This document shows, piece by piece, positions 56,275 to 64,000 of a stretch of DNA of 64,000 nt; positions within the stretch are counted from its first letter, which is position 1; every line of letters begins with the position of its first letter. The notes beneath the pieces were generated by a model. The model ran no database searches. It was not told the origin of the DNA and was given only the letters and a program-made list of their open reading frames with translations. Source of the stretch: Paraburkholderia sp. HP33-1 (GTDB lineage: Bacteria; Pseudomonadota; Gammaproteobacteria; Burkholderiales; Burkholderiaceae); the NCBI RefSeq assembly GCF_021390595.1, contig NZ_JAJEJR010000002.1, positions 248,001 through 312,000 of the forward strand. Direction: 5' to 3'. A program made the position numbers and the translations under genes.

Positions 56275-57741
56275 TTACGCTTTCAGCGTGTTCTTGTAGA
56301 ACTTCCCGTCCTTCATCACGATGCGCAGGTTCTGCTCCGGGTTTGCGATCAGGTCGAGATTCTCGAGCGGATTGCCATCGACGAGCAGCAGATCGGCGTA
56401 CGCACCTTCCTCAAGTACGCCGAGCTTGCGCGGATACGGATTGCGGTGACCGGACAACGCCAGCAGTTGGCCATTGGTGCCCGTTGCCATCCCCAATGCT
56501 TCGGCTGGGCTATACCAACGCTTCATGTGCGTGAGCATCGTGCCTTGCCGCGTGGCGATGAGCTGCGAAAAGAGCAGGTCAGAGCCGAATGCGACCTTGA
56601 TGCCATGCTTGCGGGCCAGTTTGAAAGCGTTGTCGGTGCCCGCAACCACTTCAAGAAACTTTTCGCGGCTCTGTGGGGCGAGCGGGCCCACGTCCTCTTC
56701 ACTGACGAACGGCTGCGTGCTCAGCCACGTACCGTTCTTCGCCATCAACGCCGCGGTCTTGTCGTCCATCAGATGACCATGCTCGATGCACTGCACGCCC
56801 GCCGCAACGGAGCGCTGAACCGCTTCGGGCGTGTACGCATGCGAGAGGATATAGGTGCCCCAGTCGGCCGCCGTTTCGACCGCCGCGCGCAGCTGCTTTT
56901 CGGTGAAGGTGAGCATGTCGAGCGGACTGCGCGGCGTCGATACGCCACCGGATCCGACCAGTTTGATCTGCGTCGCGCCCTGAATGAACTGCTCGCGCAC
57001 GCGCAAGCGCACTTCGTCTTCGGTGTCGGCGATCGCGGCGCCGCCATCCCGTTCAATTTGACTGACCTGATTGCTGGTGCGTGGCAGTTCCGACAGCGCG
57101 CGAAAATCGCCGTGGCCGCCGGTCGTAGTGATCATCGCGCCGGACGGATAGATGCGCGGCCCGGAAATCATGCCGCTATCGATTGCCTGCTTCAGCGCGA
57201 ACGATGGACCGCCCGCATCGCGTATCGTCGTGAAGCCGCGCAATAGCGTGCGTTCGGCTTCAGCGCTCGCCGCAAGATGGACCAATGCAATGTCGGATTG
57301 AAGGATGACCTGAATCGGCACCGCCGCGAGCAGCGCATGCCAGTGCATGTCGATCAGTCCGGGCATCATCACCTTGCCACCGCAATCGACGATGGTCTTG
57401 CCCTCGATCGAAGCGGGCTGTCCCTGACCCAGCTGGCTGATGCTGTTGCCCTCGACAACCAGATAGAGGCCGTCGCGCAATGTCGACGATCTGCCGTCGA
57501 ACAAACGAAAGTTCGTGAATAGCACCGGTTTCGCGGGCGGTCCTGGCGGTTGGGTGCTTTGAGCATTGGCAAGACCGGGCAGAACCAGACTCAGCATCGA
57601 GGCCGCGAGTCCGGTGACAAAGCCGCGGCGTGACAGGTCGGCGCTGATACGGCGGTTTGCATATTGCGCTTGAGACTTGTCACAAAGACAGGAAAACGAA
57701 GGACTGACTGTTTTATTGCCGATGTACTTTCCTGAAGGCAT
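56275..57741 (-). CDS. Tat-exported amidohydrolase
   Basis: 488 residues. A twin-arginine signal (LSRRGFVTGLAAS at residue 36) follows an unusual 35-residue extension. The amidohydrolase barrel has the HxH metal pair in GLIDMHWHALL, the Lys for carboxylation in TQIKLVGSGG, His residues in LSHAYTPE and IEHGHLMD and the Asp in VAFGSDLLF. It resembles imidazolonepropionase-like or prolidase-type members. The likely substrate is a small amide or dipeptide. Confidence 0.85.
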   Translation of the reverse strand: MPSGKYIGNKTVSPSFSCLCDKSQAQYANRRISADLSRRGFVTGLAASMLSLVLPGLANAQSTQPPGPPAKPVLFTNFRLFDGRSSTLRDGLYLVVEGNSISQLGQGQPASIEGKTIVDCGGKVMMPGLIDMHWHALLAAVPIQVILQSDIALVHLAASAEAERTLLRGFTTIRDAGGPSFALKQAIDSGMISGPRIYPSGAMITTTGGHGDFRALSELPRTSNQVSQIERDGGAAIADTEDEVRLRVREQFIQGATQIKLVGSGGVSTPRSPLDMLTFTEKQLRAAVETAADWGTYILSHAYTPEAVQRSVAAGVQCIEHGHLMDDKTAALMAKNGTWLSTQPFVSEEDVGPLAPQSREKFLEVVAGTDNAFKLARKHGIKVAFGSDLLFSQLIATRQGTMLTHMKRWYSPAEALGMATGTNGQLLALSGHRNPYPRKLGVLEEGAYADLLLVDGNPLENLDLIANPEQNLRIVMKDGKFYKNTLKA

Positions 57742-57985
57742 AGCTCACCCGTAAGGTAGATCACCGTGCATCGAAAGCCGCCATCTGACTACATTTCACA
57801 ATTGGCGACGCGAAAGTCAAGCCAGCAAAGAGTATCGTCCATAACTGAAGATGGCAAATCCGGTTGGCGCAATACAAGCATCGAAACTACCTCTTCTGGT
57901 CAGTCGGTTAAAACGCAAGCCCCCATGTGCCGGATTGCTCGGGCGCAAGGGGGCTTTCCCGTTCTATGCGTCGGTAAACCGTTCG

Positions 57986-58525
57986 TCAATTCTTCTGCGC
58001 AAGCAGCGCCTGAATCTTCGCTTCGGTCTGCGCGTAGTCGCCTTCTCCGAAGTGTGTATAGACGATCTCGCCTTTCTTGTCGATCAGATAGAACGCGGGC
58101 CAGTACTGATTGTTATACGCGTTCCAGGTCGCGTACTGGTTGTCCTGTGCAACCGGATAGCTGATGCCGAGCCGTTTGAGCGCGGTCTTCACGTTGCCGG
58201 TGTCGCGTTCGAACGGATACTCGGGCGTGTGCACGCCGATTACCGTGAGTCCCTGATCCTTGTACTTCTGATTCCAGTTTTTCACGTAAGGCAGCGTATT
58301 GACGCAATTGATGCAGCTATAGGTCCAGAAGTCGACGAGTACCACCTTGCCGCGCAACTGCTGCAATTTGAGCGGCTCGCTATTGAGCCATTGCGTAATG
58401 CCGGTCAACTCGGGTGCGGGCGGCCCACTTTCTTGCTGCGCAGCGACGGCGGCCGTACTCGTCGCGATCAACGCGCAGGCGGCGAATGCCGTGGACAGTG
58501 CGAAGTTTTTCAATCGGGGAGTCAT
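57986..58525 (-). CDS. TlpA-like periplasmic thioredoxin
   Basis: 179 residues. The signal peptide ends near AVAAQ. The thioredoxin fold has the active-site CINC in [11 protein letters not shown] and the cis-Pro in [11 protein letters not shown]. It matches the DipZ/TlpA-type thiol-redox proteins. Its start is one base after the ccdA stop, so the two are coupled. CcdA would supply electrons from cytosolic thioredoxin to this protein. Confidence 0.9.
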   Translation of the reverse strand: MTPRLKNFALSTAFAACALIATSTAAVAAQQESGPPAPELTGITQWLNSEPLKLQQLRGKVVLVDFWTYSCINCVNTLPYVKNWNQKYKDQGLTVIGVHTPEYPFERDTGNVKTALKRLGISYPVAQDNQYATWNAYNNQYWPAFYLIDKKGEIVYTHFGEGDYAQTEAKIQALLAQKN

Positions 58526-58526
58526 G

Positions 58527-59243
58527 TCAAATTCCTTTGAGTGAGGGGAAAAGGCCGGCGAGCCGCGCGTACAGCAGCACGTCGTATTGCAGATAGATGG
58601 CGAGCGCGGTCAGCATCACGAGTACGCCGAAGACCTGTTGCAGACGTTCAGCGTGACGTGCGACGACGCGTACATGGCGCGTCACGTAATGACCGCCATA
58701 GATGATCACGAGCATCGGAATCGCCGCGCCGATCGCATAGAGCGTGAGCAGCAGTGTTGACCAGCCGAGATCCTGCGCCTTCACGACGAGGACGAGGATC
58801 GAAGCGAGCACGGGGCCGGCGCAGGGTGTCCATACCGCACCGAGCGACATGCCGAGTACGAAGCCGCCTGCATTGCCGGTGCCGGGCTGGGTGCCCGGCG
58901 CAATGATCCCGCTGATGCGATCGAGCGGACCCTGCAGTTGCGCGACGAGCCAGTCGTAGGGACGCGGCCAGATACGCAGGAGTCCGGACAGTGCGAGCAA
59001 CGCAATGCCGGTATTGCGCAATACCTGTTGCGCGACATGCACCGTGCTCGACACCGCGCCCAGGAGCAGCGCGAATGACGCGAAAGTCAGGATAAAGCCG
59101 GCGACGATAAAGAGTGGCCGCGTGCGGCTCGGTTGTTCGACGGAAGTGCCGAGCAGGATCGGCATCACGGGCAGCACGCAGGGGGAGGCAATCGTCAGCA
59201 ACCCGGCGAGCAGGGCGAGCGGGGTTTCGAGAGTACTGTGCAT
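58527..59243 (-). CDS. CcdA/DsbD-type cytochrome c biogenesis membrane protein
   Basis: 238 residues with six helices. The redox Cys in [13 protein letters not shown] (helix 1) and in [14 protein letters not shown] (helix 4) are the CcdA signature. It passes electrons across the inner membrane to the TlpA-like protein encoded next. The ATG at 59243 starts directly before helix 1; earlier ATGs add a Cys-containing leader without family resemblance. Confidence 0.9.
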   Translation of the reverse strand: MHSTLETPLALLAGLLTIASPCVLPVMPILLGTSVEQPSRTRPLFIVAGFILTFASFALLLGAVSSTVHVAQQVLRNTGIALLALSGLLRIWPRPYDWLVAQLQGPLDRISGIIAPGTQPGTGNAGGFVLGMSLGAVWTPCAGPVLASILVLVVKAQDLGWSTLLLTLYAIGAAIPMLVIIYGGHYVTRHVRVVARHAERLQQVFGVLVMLTALAIYLQYDVLLYARLAGLFPSLKGI

Positions 59244-59350
59244 GATTGGCGTTCCGTTGGCTGGGATGGCCGTATTGGAACGCCCGCACGTATCTGGTTT
59301 ATGTCGGCAATCAGGCGGGTTTGCAATGTTGTGTGTCTGCATGCTGCGCA

Positions 59351-59368
59351 GATACATTGCGACACAAA
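59351..59368 (-). promoter_or_regulatory. GATACA-type tandem repeat upstream of ccdA
   Basis: GATACATTGCGACACAAA is a 10-base tandem repeat (GATACA-TTGC-GACACA). A near copy lies at 61676-61693 upstream of the DUF4148 gene, in the same orientation relative to the downstream gene. The period suits an OmpR/PhoB-type response regulator. Confidence 0.4.
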
Positions 59369-59423
59369 TCGCCCGACGTGCCGATTTCCGAGGTGGTCGA
59401 TGCAGTGGTATCCGAACGCCGGA

Positions 59424-60395
59424 CTAGCGCGTCTTGCGTTTGCGTGCAGCGGCTCCCGCTGCACTCGCTCCTTTATTTACCCTGGACGTGGAGAACATCG
59501 GCATGCGCTCCTGAATCCACCGCAGCAATTCGAGCGGTCCCGGCGCGAGCGGGCGACCGGTTTTGACGAGCACACGGGCCTGCGCGCCGGAAAAAAGCGG
59601 ATGTGCAATGGGTACCGTCGTCAATTCGCCGCTCGCGATTTCGCGGTAAGCGGCGAATTCGCCGATCAGCGTCATGAAGTTGTCGACCGTGACGAAGCGC
59701 TTCAATGCACTCAATGAGTTGGTGGTCAGCGTCGCGCGAATCGACACGTTTTCCGCCAACTCCGTCATCTTGACGACATGACCGATCCCAAACGTTGGCG
59801 GCATCAGTGCAAGCGGCCACGCGCGCAGATCGTCGAGCGTCGCGGGTTTCTTGCGCTTCGCGAGGGGATGGTCGCTTCGCAGCAACAACACCACGGGCTG
59901 TAGCGAACTCGCGCGAGATTCGACCCGGGCATGCGGCGGCGGATTGTACGCGAGCCCGACGTGTGCCCGACTTTCCGCGACCTCTTCCTGGATCGCATCG
60001 ACCGCGAGCATATCCAGGCCGATCTCGAGTTCAGGATATTGGGCACAAAATGGCGCGAGAACATCGTCGACCAGCGTATCGACGAAGCCTTCGCTGACCG
60101 CAAGCCGGATCTGCCCGCGCTGCAGGCCTTTTAAAGCATGCAACTGATCTTCGAGCTTCTCCTGCTGCGAACGATAGCCGCGCCAGAATTCGAGCAGGTG
60201 CGTGGCCGCCTCGGTTGGCTTGACTCCGCGCGGCTGCCGCTCGAACAGCACGGCGCCGAGTTCGTCTTCGAGCAGCTTGATCTGACGCGTAATTACGGAG
60301 GGCGACGTATTGATGCTCTCGGCGGCGCCACGTATGGTGCCGTGCGTGAGCACCTCGTTGAAATAACGAAGGCGTTGCTGATTGATCTCTCGCAT
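59424..60395 (-). CDS. LysR-family transcriptional regulator
   Basis: 323 residues. The HTH ([39 protein letters not shown]) and a two-lobed ligand domain are clear, and the C-terminus is basic (AARKRKTR). It is divergent from an epoxide-hydrolase-like gene, the likely target. The upstream space has GTTGC-N7-GCAAC sites. Confidence 0.9.
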   Translation of the reverse strand: MREINQQRLRYFNEVLTHGTIRGAAESINTSPSVITRQIKLLEDELGAVLFERQPRGVKPTEAATHLLEFWRGYRSQQEKLEDQLHALKGLQRGQIRLAVSEGFVDTLVDDVLAPFCAQYPELEIGLDMLAVDAIQEEVAESRAHVGLAYNPPPHARVESRASSLQPVVLLLRSDHPLAKRKKPATLDDLRAWPLALMPPTFGIGHVVKMTELAENVSIRATLTTNSLSALKRFVTVDNFMTLIGEFAAYREIASGELTTVPIAHPLFSGAQARVLVKTGRPLAPGPLELLRWIQERMPMFSTSRVNKGASAAGAAARKRKTR

Positions 60396-60420
60396 GTTTT
60401 TACTCGGCTGCGGTTAATGT

Positions 60421-60456
60421 GTTGCCCGTAAAGCAACGATACGTGAACTTAGTTGC
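60421..60456. promoter_or_regulatory. Candidate LysR operator
   Basis: GTTGC (60421), GCAAC (60433) and GTTGC (60452) form an inverted pair plus a third half-site in the divergent space. Position 26 bases upstream of the LysR start fits autoregulation and control of the rightward gene. Confidence 0.45.
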
Positions 60457-60601
60457 TCTTGCTGCTGCCAGCTTACGCTGCCACTATTCATCTCAAGCGT
60501 TGCGACAAAGGTAAACCGGGTCTCGCGCGCGGCTGCGCGATTTCGCGCGCGAACGGACCCGATCAATTCAGTATCACACCCTGATTGAAAGGAGAATGAC
60601 C

Positions 60602-61645
60602 ATGTCGGATCAGATTAATGGACGTCGCCGTCGCTTTCTCGGAACGGCCGTTGCGGGTATCAGCCTGCTCGAATTGGGACTGAGCGGCCTCGCGCATGCG
60701 CAATCGGCCGATACGGCCGGCAATGTGAAAGCGGGTACGCGCATCGCGTCGTTCGAGAACATTCGTTCGATCAATGCCGGCACGCTGAACGTCAGCTACG
60801 CGGAAGCGGGTCCGCAGAACGGACCCGTGGTCATCCTTCTGCACGGCTGGCCGTACGACCCCTACAGCTTCGCCGAAGTGACGCCGTTGCTCGCGGCGGC
60901 CGGTTATCGCGTGATCGTGCCTTATCTGCGCGGCTACGGCGGCACGCGTTTTCTGTCGGCGGATACGCCGCGCAACGGTCAACAGGCGGTGGTCGCGGTC
61001 GACCTCATCAACCTGATGGACGCATTGAAAATCGACAAGGCCGTGCTCGGCGGCTTCGACTGGGGCGCGCGTACGGTGAATATCGTCGCCGCGTTGTGGC
61101 CGCAACGCGTGAAGGCGATGGTGTCGGTGAGCGGATATCTGATCGGCAGCCAGGAAGCGAACCGCGCGCCGTTGCCGCCTAAGGCCGAGCTTGCGTGGTG
61201 GTATCAGTTCTATTTCGCCACCGAGCGTGGCCGCGCGGGTTATGAAGCGAACCGTCATGACTTCAACAAGCTGATCTGGCATACCGCCTCGCCGAAATGG
61301 AATTTCGACGACGCCACGTTCGAGCGCTCCGCCGAATCGTTCAATAACCCGGACCATGTTGCCGTGGTGATTCACAACTACCGCTGGCGTCTGGGGCTCG
61401 CGCAGGGCAAGCCGCAATACGACGAACTCGAAAAGCGCCTAGCGACCGGACCGACGATCGCGGTGCCGACCATCACGCTCGAAGGCGACGCGAACGGCGC
61501 CGCGCATCCCGAGCCCGCAGCATACGCGAAGAAGTTTACCGGCAAGTATCAGCACCGCAATATCAGCGGCGGCATCGGCCACAACCTGCCGCAGGAAGCA
61601 CCGAAAGCCTTTGCGGATGCGATTCTCGACGTCACGCGGCTTTGA
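60602..61645 (+). CDS. Exported epoxide-hydrolase/dehalogenase-like alpha/beta hydrolase
   Basis: About 347 residues. A Tat-like signal (GRRRRFLGTAVAGISLLELG) precedes the alpha/beta-hydrolase core. The oxyanion HGWPYDPYSF and the nucleophile Asp153 in GGFDWGAR (Asp instead of Ser) are typical of epoxide hydrolases or haloalkane dehalogenases. The His is in GGIGHNLPQEAP. The ATG at 60602 is preferred because AAAGGAG lies seven bases upstream; an ATG at 60596 is too close. The reaction would be hydrolysis of an epoxide or C-halogen bond via an ester intermediate. Confidence 0.85.
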   Translation: MSDQINGRRRRFLGTAVAGISLLELGLSGLAHAQSADTAGNVKAGTRIASFENIRSINAGTLNVSYAEAGPQNGPVVILLHGWPYDPYSFAEVTPLLAAAGYRVIVPYLRGYGGTRFLSADTPRNGQQAVVAVDLINLMDALKIDKAVLGGFDWGARTVNIVAALWPQRVKAMVSVSGYLIGSQEANRAPLPPKAELAWWYQFYFATERGRAGYEANRHDFNKLIWHTASPKWNFDDATFERSAESFNNPDHVAVVIHNYRWRLGLAQGKPQYDELEKRLATGPTIAVPTITLEGDANGAAHPEPAAYAKKFTGKYQHRNISGGIGHNLPQEAPKAFADAILDVTRL

Positions 61646-61675
61646 TGCGATATCCGAAATGCCTCGAAGCGCTTT

Positions 61676-61693
61676 TTTGTATCGCAATGTATC
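61676..61693 (+). promoter_or_regulatory. GATACA-type tandem repeat upstream of the DUF4148 gene
   Basis: TTTGTATCGCAATGTATC is the reverse complement of GATACA-TTGC-GATACA-AA, nearly the same as the site upstream of ccdA. Confidence 0.4.
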
Positions 61694-61746
61694 AACACCG
61701 TACGCGGACAAAGACGCTTGCAGAAACAGGGGGTGACGAAAACATT

Positions 61747-61835
61747 GCAGATACGTTGGCGCGTTCAAATGTCTTCACGCAAGGTTGATTCACAACGTTG
61801 CGTGTGAATCAGGCGGGACATGACAGCGTATCTGC
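61747..61835. repeat. Nested inverted repeats upstream of the DUF4148 gene
   Basis: Outer arms GCAGATACG (61747-61755) and CGTATCTGC (61827-61835), nine perfect pairs, enclose inner arms TGATTCACA (61786-61794) and TGTGAATCA (61803-61811), also nine perfect pairs. They lie 65-150 bases before the start codon. Operator or folded leader are both possible. Confidence 0.55.
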
Positions 61836-61899
61836 GTTGATGGCTTCGCGTCCCGCTCAATCATTTAATCCCTAGTGGTTTGATATCCGGAGAAGACTC

Positions 61900-62247
61900 A
61901 TGAAATTCGTTCAATCGCTGATCGTCGCCGCACTCGTTGCCGCTCCCGTCGTTTCGTTCGGGCAATCGCAGCCGCAACAGGCTCTTACCCGGGCTGAAGT
62001 CCGCGCGGAACTGGTCCAGTTGGAAAAGGCCGGCTACAGCCCCGCGAGCGACAACGCGCAATACCCGAACAACATCGAGGCAGCGCAGGCGCGTATCAGC
62101 GCGGGCCATGACGCGACCGCTTACGGTGGCGCCGCGAACGGCGGTTCGGGTTCGGGCTCGCGCACGCAGATGAAGCATGCGGCGGCGGACGACGCGAACG
62201 ACGGCTCCAACGTGATCGGCCTCGGTTCGATCTACGCGCATTCGTGA
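61900..62247 (+). CDS. DUF4148 exported protein
   Basis: 115 residues. The signal peptide ends near SFGQ. The LTRAEVRAELVQLEKAGYSP segment is the DUF4148 signature, a family largely confined to Burkholderiaceae, and YPNNIEAAQARI follows. The tail is Gly/Ser-rich. The function is unknown. Its long upstream region is rich in repeats. Confidence 0.9.
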   Translation: MKFVQSLIVAALVAAPVVSFGQSQPQQALTRAEVRAELVQLEKAGYSPASDNAQYPNNIEAAQARISAGHDATAYGGAANGGSGSGSRTQMKHAAADDANDGSNVIGLGSIYAHS

Positions 62248-62315
62248 TCGGGTGTAAATCTGCACGCTGTCCGCGCGAATTGACTCGCATCGAAGCGCGG
62301 ACGGCTCATACCGAC

Positions 62316-62528
62316 AAGCCGTCGTGCTTCGTCGCGCCGATTCAACGTGACTTCGGGCAGCGCCACGTCCGCGAAGCCGAGCTTCTGCTGATCGAGCAAC
62401 GCGACATAGCTGAGGAGATACGCTTCGTTTCCGAGCTGCCGCGAGCGATTCCAGCAAGCGGTGGTCGACATGCCGACCTGTTCGGCACGCTCCGCGTCCG
62501 GGACAACCGTCCGGACCGCAGTCCTCAC
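62316..62528 (-). pseudogene. Remnant of an Lrp/AsnC-family regulator
   Basis: The leftward frame reads VGMSTTACWNRSRQL, then YVALLDQQKLGFADVALPEVTL. These match the Lrp/AsnC recognition helix (LSTTACWNRV) and the start of its RAM domain. The N-terminal helices are degenerate, the link between the two blocks is altered and the sequence ends after the first RAM strand, so only about 70 of about 150 residues remain. Confidence 0.6.
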
Positions 62529-62622
62529 GATCGGCGATCCTGCGCGGCCACAAGCCGCCCATCGGGGTCTCGCCGCATTGGTCTATCGAACTCTCTTCTG
62601 CCCGCTGATTCGCCGGTTAATT

Positions 62623-62667
62623 AAAACGGCACCCGTCGCGCACATAACACGAGCAGGGTGCCGTTTT
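62623..62667 (-). terminator. Strong terminator after the peptide gene (bidirectional)
   Basis: AAAACGGCACCC and GGGTGCCGTTTT form a 12-pair stem with a 21-base loop, T-rich on both strands. It lies 26 bases after the stop of the leftward peptide gene at 62693. Confidence 0.85.
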
Positions 62668-62692
62668 TCCAATTGCGGGCACGTCGCGCGTC

Positions 62693-62899
62693 CTATAGAT
62701 AAGTTCCTTTAATGCGGCCTTCGAAGATCGCGGTGTTGATGTCCCAATCGTCGACGGTACCCGTGCCGCCGCCGTCCACCGTGACGACGACCGAGCGGCC
62801 GCCGCGCAGCGTCTTCATCTGATCGACGGTCAGTGCTTTTTCGTGTGATGGGTCCCCCGCGCAACGCGGTAGGTCTTTGATGATCACAGTGGCTTTCAT
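62693..62899 (-). CDS. Double-glycine-leader peptide (C), 68 residues
   Basis: The N-terminus has VIIKDL followed by the leader ALTVDQMKTLRGG. Relative to the GG (-2,-1), Leu is at -12, Met at -7 and Leu at -4, which is the classic double-glycine export leader spacing. The predicted core after GG is 34 residues, Gly/Thr/Val-rich with DDWDINTAIFEG, without Cys. AAGGAG lies eight bases before the ATG. It is the last of three similar minus-strand genes. A strong terminator follows. The leader has one Cys. It may be an unmodified bacteriocin-like peptide, a modified-peptide precursor, or a small secreted protein. Confidence 0.65.
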   Translation of the reverse strand: MKATVIIKDLPRCAGDPSHEKALTVDQMKTLRGGRSVVVTVDGGGTGTVDDWDINTAIFEGRIKGTYL

Positions 62900-63245
62900 G
62901 GCATGTCTCCTTGACTTGGAAAGGCGAGCACCGTGCGGCGCCCGCTTCTATTTCCGCAAGGCCCATGCCAATGTGAGAGGACGTAAGCCGCAACCTGGAG
63001 CGGGGGCCGCCATGCAAAGCCTGGTAAGGATGTCCGCTATAGGTCCGTTGAATCGCACTGGAAACGACTGCGATCACGAGTCGAAGTGTTCGCGCGGGTC
63101 CCACGAGTCGCGTGCGATTGGTTGGGGCGCAGCGCAGCGTCGCGCATGCCGAACCCCGGAGTGCAGGACGCAATCGGAAGCGCAAACAGAAACGGCACGC
63201 GCTATGTGCGCGTGCCGTCATGGTGAAACGCCCCGACGAGCCGAG
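62900..63245. other. Intergenic region between peptide genes, with a hairpin terminator
   Basis: 346 bases. At 63191-63217 ACGGCACGCG and CGCGTGCCGT form a ten-pair stem with T-rich sequence after it on the minus strand (TTTCTGTTTG), ending the transcript of the middle peptide gene. The rest should hold the promoter of the last peptide gene; no convincing pair of boxes was found. No other gene is supported. Confidence 0.6.
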
Positions 63246-63464
63246 CTAGCGGCGCTGCCGTTTGCGCGGCGAGGCTGCTTCGGCGATACGCTCATGCGCG
63301 GCCGGAAAGCCTGGAGGATATTCGACGACGCGCGTCGCGGCCGGCACCAGCGGTGCGGCGAGACTCGAGCGCGCGCCCACGCGCGCGCCGCCGACGATCG
63401 CGGCCATCGCCTCGCGGTCCAGTTGGACGCTCTCGGTCAGATCCTTGATGATGAGCTTGGCCAT
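63246..63464 (-). CDS. Double-glycine-leader peptide (B), 72 residues
   Basis: The leader LIIKDLTESVQLDREAMAAI ends in VGG. Leu at -12, Met at -7, Ile at -4 and GG at -2/-1 match the other two. The core after GG is 46 residues, Ala/Pro/Arg-rich with a basic end (SPRKRQRR) and no Cys. GGAG lies six bases before the ATG. A stable hairpin with a T run stands just before its ribosome site, and a terminator follows its stop. Confidence 0.68.
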   Translation of the reverse strand: MAKLIIKDLTESVQLDREAMAAIVGGARVGARSSLAAPLVPAATRVVEYPPGFPAAHERIAEAASPRKRQRR

Positions 63465-63486
63465 AACGGCTCCAGAAAAACGCTCC

Positions 63487-63517
63487 GGCGGCCGGACCCT
63501 TTCGGATTCCGGCCGCC
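63487..63517 (-). promoter_or_regulatory. Terminator-like hairpin directly before peptide gene B
   Basis: GGCGGCCGGA and TCCGGCCGCC form a ten-pair, very GC-rich stem with an 11-base loop on the minus strand; GGAGCGTTTTTC follows, and the ribosome site of gene B comes right after it. It can end transcripts of gene A or attenuate gene B. A possible -10 (TATACT, 63574-63579) lies upstream. Confidence 0.6.
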
Positions 63518-63659
63518 GCGCTTGGAAGGTATTTGGAGTCTTGTTCGTTGTACTGAGGTCTCAACGCACTATCAGTATAGGAAATCCGATCGCGCCGCGC
63601 TTGGCCGTGGTGTTGCCGAGGCAGTGAAGGAACCTGCGTTCCTCCGTTGCCGCCTCGCC

Positions 63660-63947
63660 TTACACGACGGAGAAGTTGGCTCCCCAAAGCGTGGGGTCGA
63701 CGTTCAGCTTCAGCGGCACGAAACCCGCGCCGATCACACCGATGTTGTTGAGCGCTGCGACTTGGACGTCTTGCTGCTGAACCAGATTCTGATTGACTGT
63801 GACGTTGACATTGGCGATGCCGGCAAGGCTGCCGAGACCGCCCGCGGGGGTGGGCACCTTGCTGCCGGTGCCGCCGGCGATCCCGGACATGGCCCGGCGG
63901 TCGAGTTCGCGGGTGCCGGACAGATCGCGAATCATGAGGGATGACAT
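63660..63947 (-). CDS. Double-glycine-leader peptide (A), 95 residues
   Basis: The leader MIRDLSGTRELDRRAMSGI ends in AGG. Leu at -12, Met at -7, Ile at -4 and GG at -2/-1 again fit. The core is about 69 residues, rich in Val, Asn, Gln and Gly with no Cys (ANVNVTVNQNLVQQQDVQVA), and resembles a beta-rich or self-assembling segment. GGAG lies eight bases before the ATG. It is the first of the three genes within the window; earlier members or processing genes could lie beyond base 64000. Confidence 0.68.
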   Translation of the reverse strand: MSSLMIRDLSGTRELDRRAMSGIAGGTGSKVPTPAGGLGSLAGIANVNVTVNQNLVQQQDVQVAALNNIGVIGAGFVPLKLNVDPTLWGANFSVV

Positions 63948-64000
63948 GGCGTTTCTCCAAAGAAGTACGGAAAGCGGACATGAATGGCGCGCGGCGGAGC

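Overview
The window reads as chromosomal DNA of a Burkholderiaceae beta-proteobacterium, most likely Paraburkholderia or a close relative. GC content is high. Several families typical of that group are present: a DUF4148 protein, a YunG-like protein, a DUF1330 protein, a glycine-zipper protein, and RpiR- and GntR-controlled sugar operons. No phage, integrase, intact insertion sequence or CRISPR array was seen. Gene density is normal.

Layout. 1-2415: the end of an exopolysaccharide-type locus (UbiA-family prenyltransferase fragment and an exported clan GH-A glycosidase). 2590-8377: a SulP permease with a C-terminal cyclic-nucleotide-binding domain, divergent from a large class III nucleotide cyclase/ATPase/TPR protein. 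8783-11384: LysR regulator, NAD-dependent epimerase, DoxX-like protein and a decayed MFS transporter tail. 11493-14177: YunG-like protein and a GH54-type alpha-L-arabinofuranosidase lipoprotein. 14582-22918: a respiratory block with CtaG, a CopD-like protein, CoxB, a fused CoxA-CoxC, a ferric-reductase-like flavocytochrome, small membrane proteins and a TPR protein. 23242-26469: a small membrane protein, GST, lipoprotein, tRNA-Leu(GAG) and a chemoreceptor. 26540-28834: two PLP enzymes. 29078-35128: an L-fuconate dehydratase gene divergent from a GntR regulator and an Rbs-type sugar ABC transporter. 35276-43638: GGDEF-EAL protein, exported hydrolase, Tat-exported purple acid phosphatase with a candidate Pho box, glycine-zipper protein, NHL-repeat protein and DUF1330 protein. 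43694-50036: a second divergent sugar/polyol ABC system with SDR dehydrogenase and RpiR regulator. 50087-53304: TRIC-like channel, GNAT, XRE-cupin regulator and M23 peptidase. 53998-61645: GH3 glucosidase, Tat amidohydrolase, CcdA/TlpA pair, and a LysR regulator divergent from an epoxide-hydrolase-like enzyme. 61900-64000: DUF4148 protein, an Lrp remnant and three small double-glycine-leader peptides.

How it fits together. Much of the window concerns plant-polysaccharide sugars: arabinofuranosidase, beta-glucosidase, fuconate dehydratase and two sugar ABC systems. Most regulators sit next to the genes they probably control, and several intergenic spaces contain inverted repeats that overlap recognisable sigma70 promoters.

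The most unusual item is at the right edge. Three consecutive minus-strand genes (62693-63947) encode 68-95 residue peptides. Their N-termini share an I-x-DL motif and then a leader with L at -12, M at -7, I/L at -4 and GG at -2/-1, while the sequences after GG are unrelated. Strong hairpins separate or end the genes. They look like secreted or modified peptide precursors. No processing or export genes lie inside the window, so the system, if real, probably continues beyond base 64000 or acts in trans.
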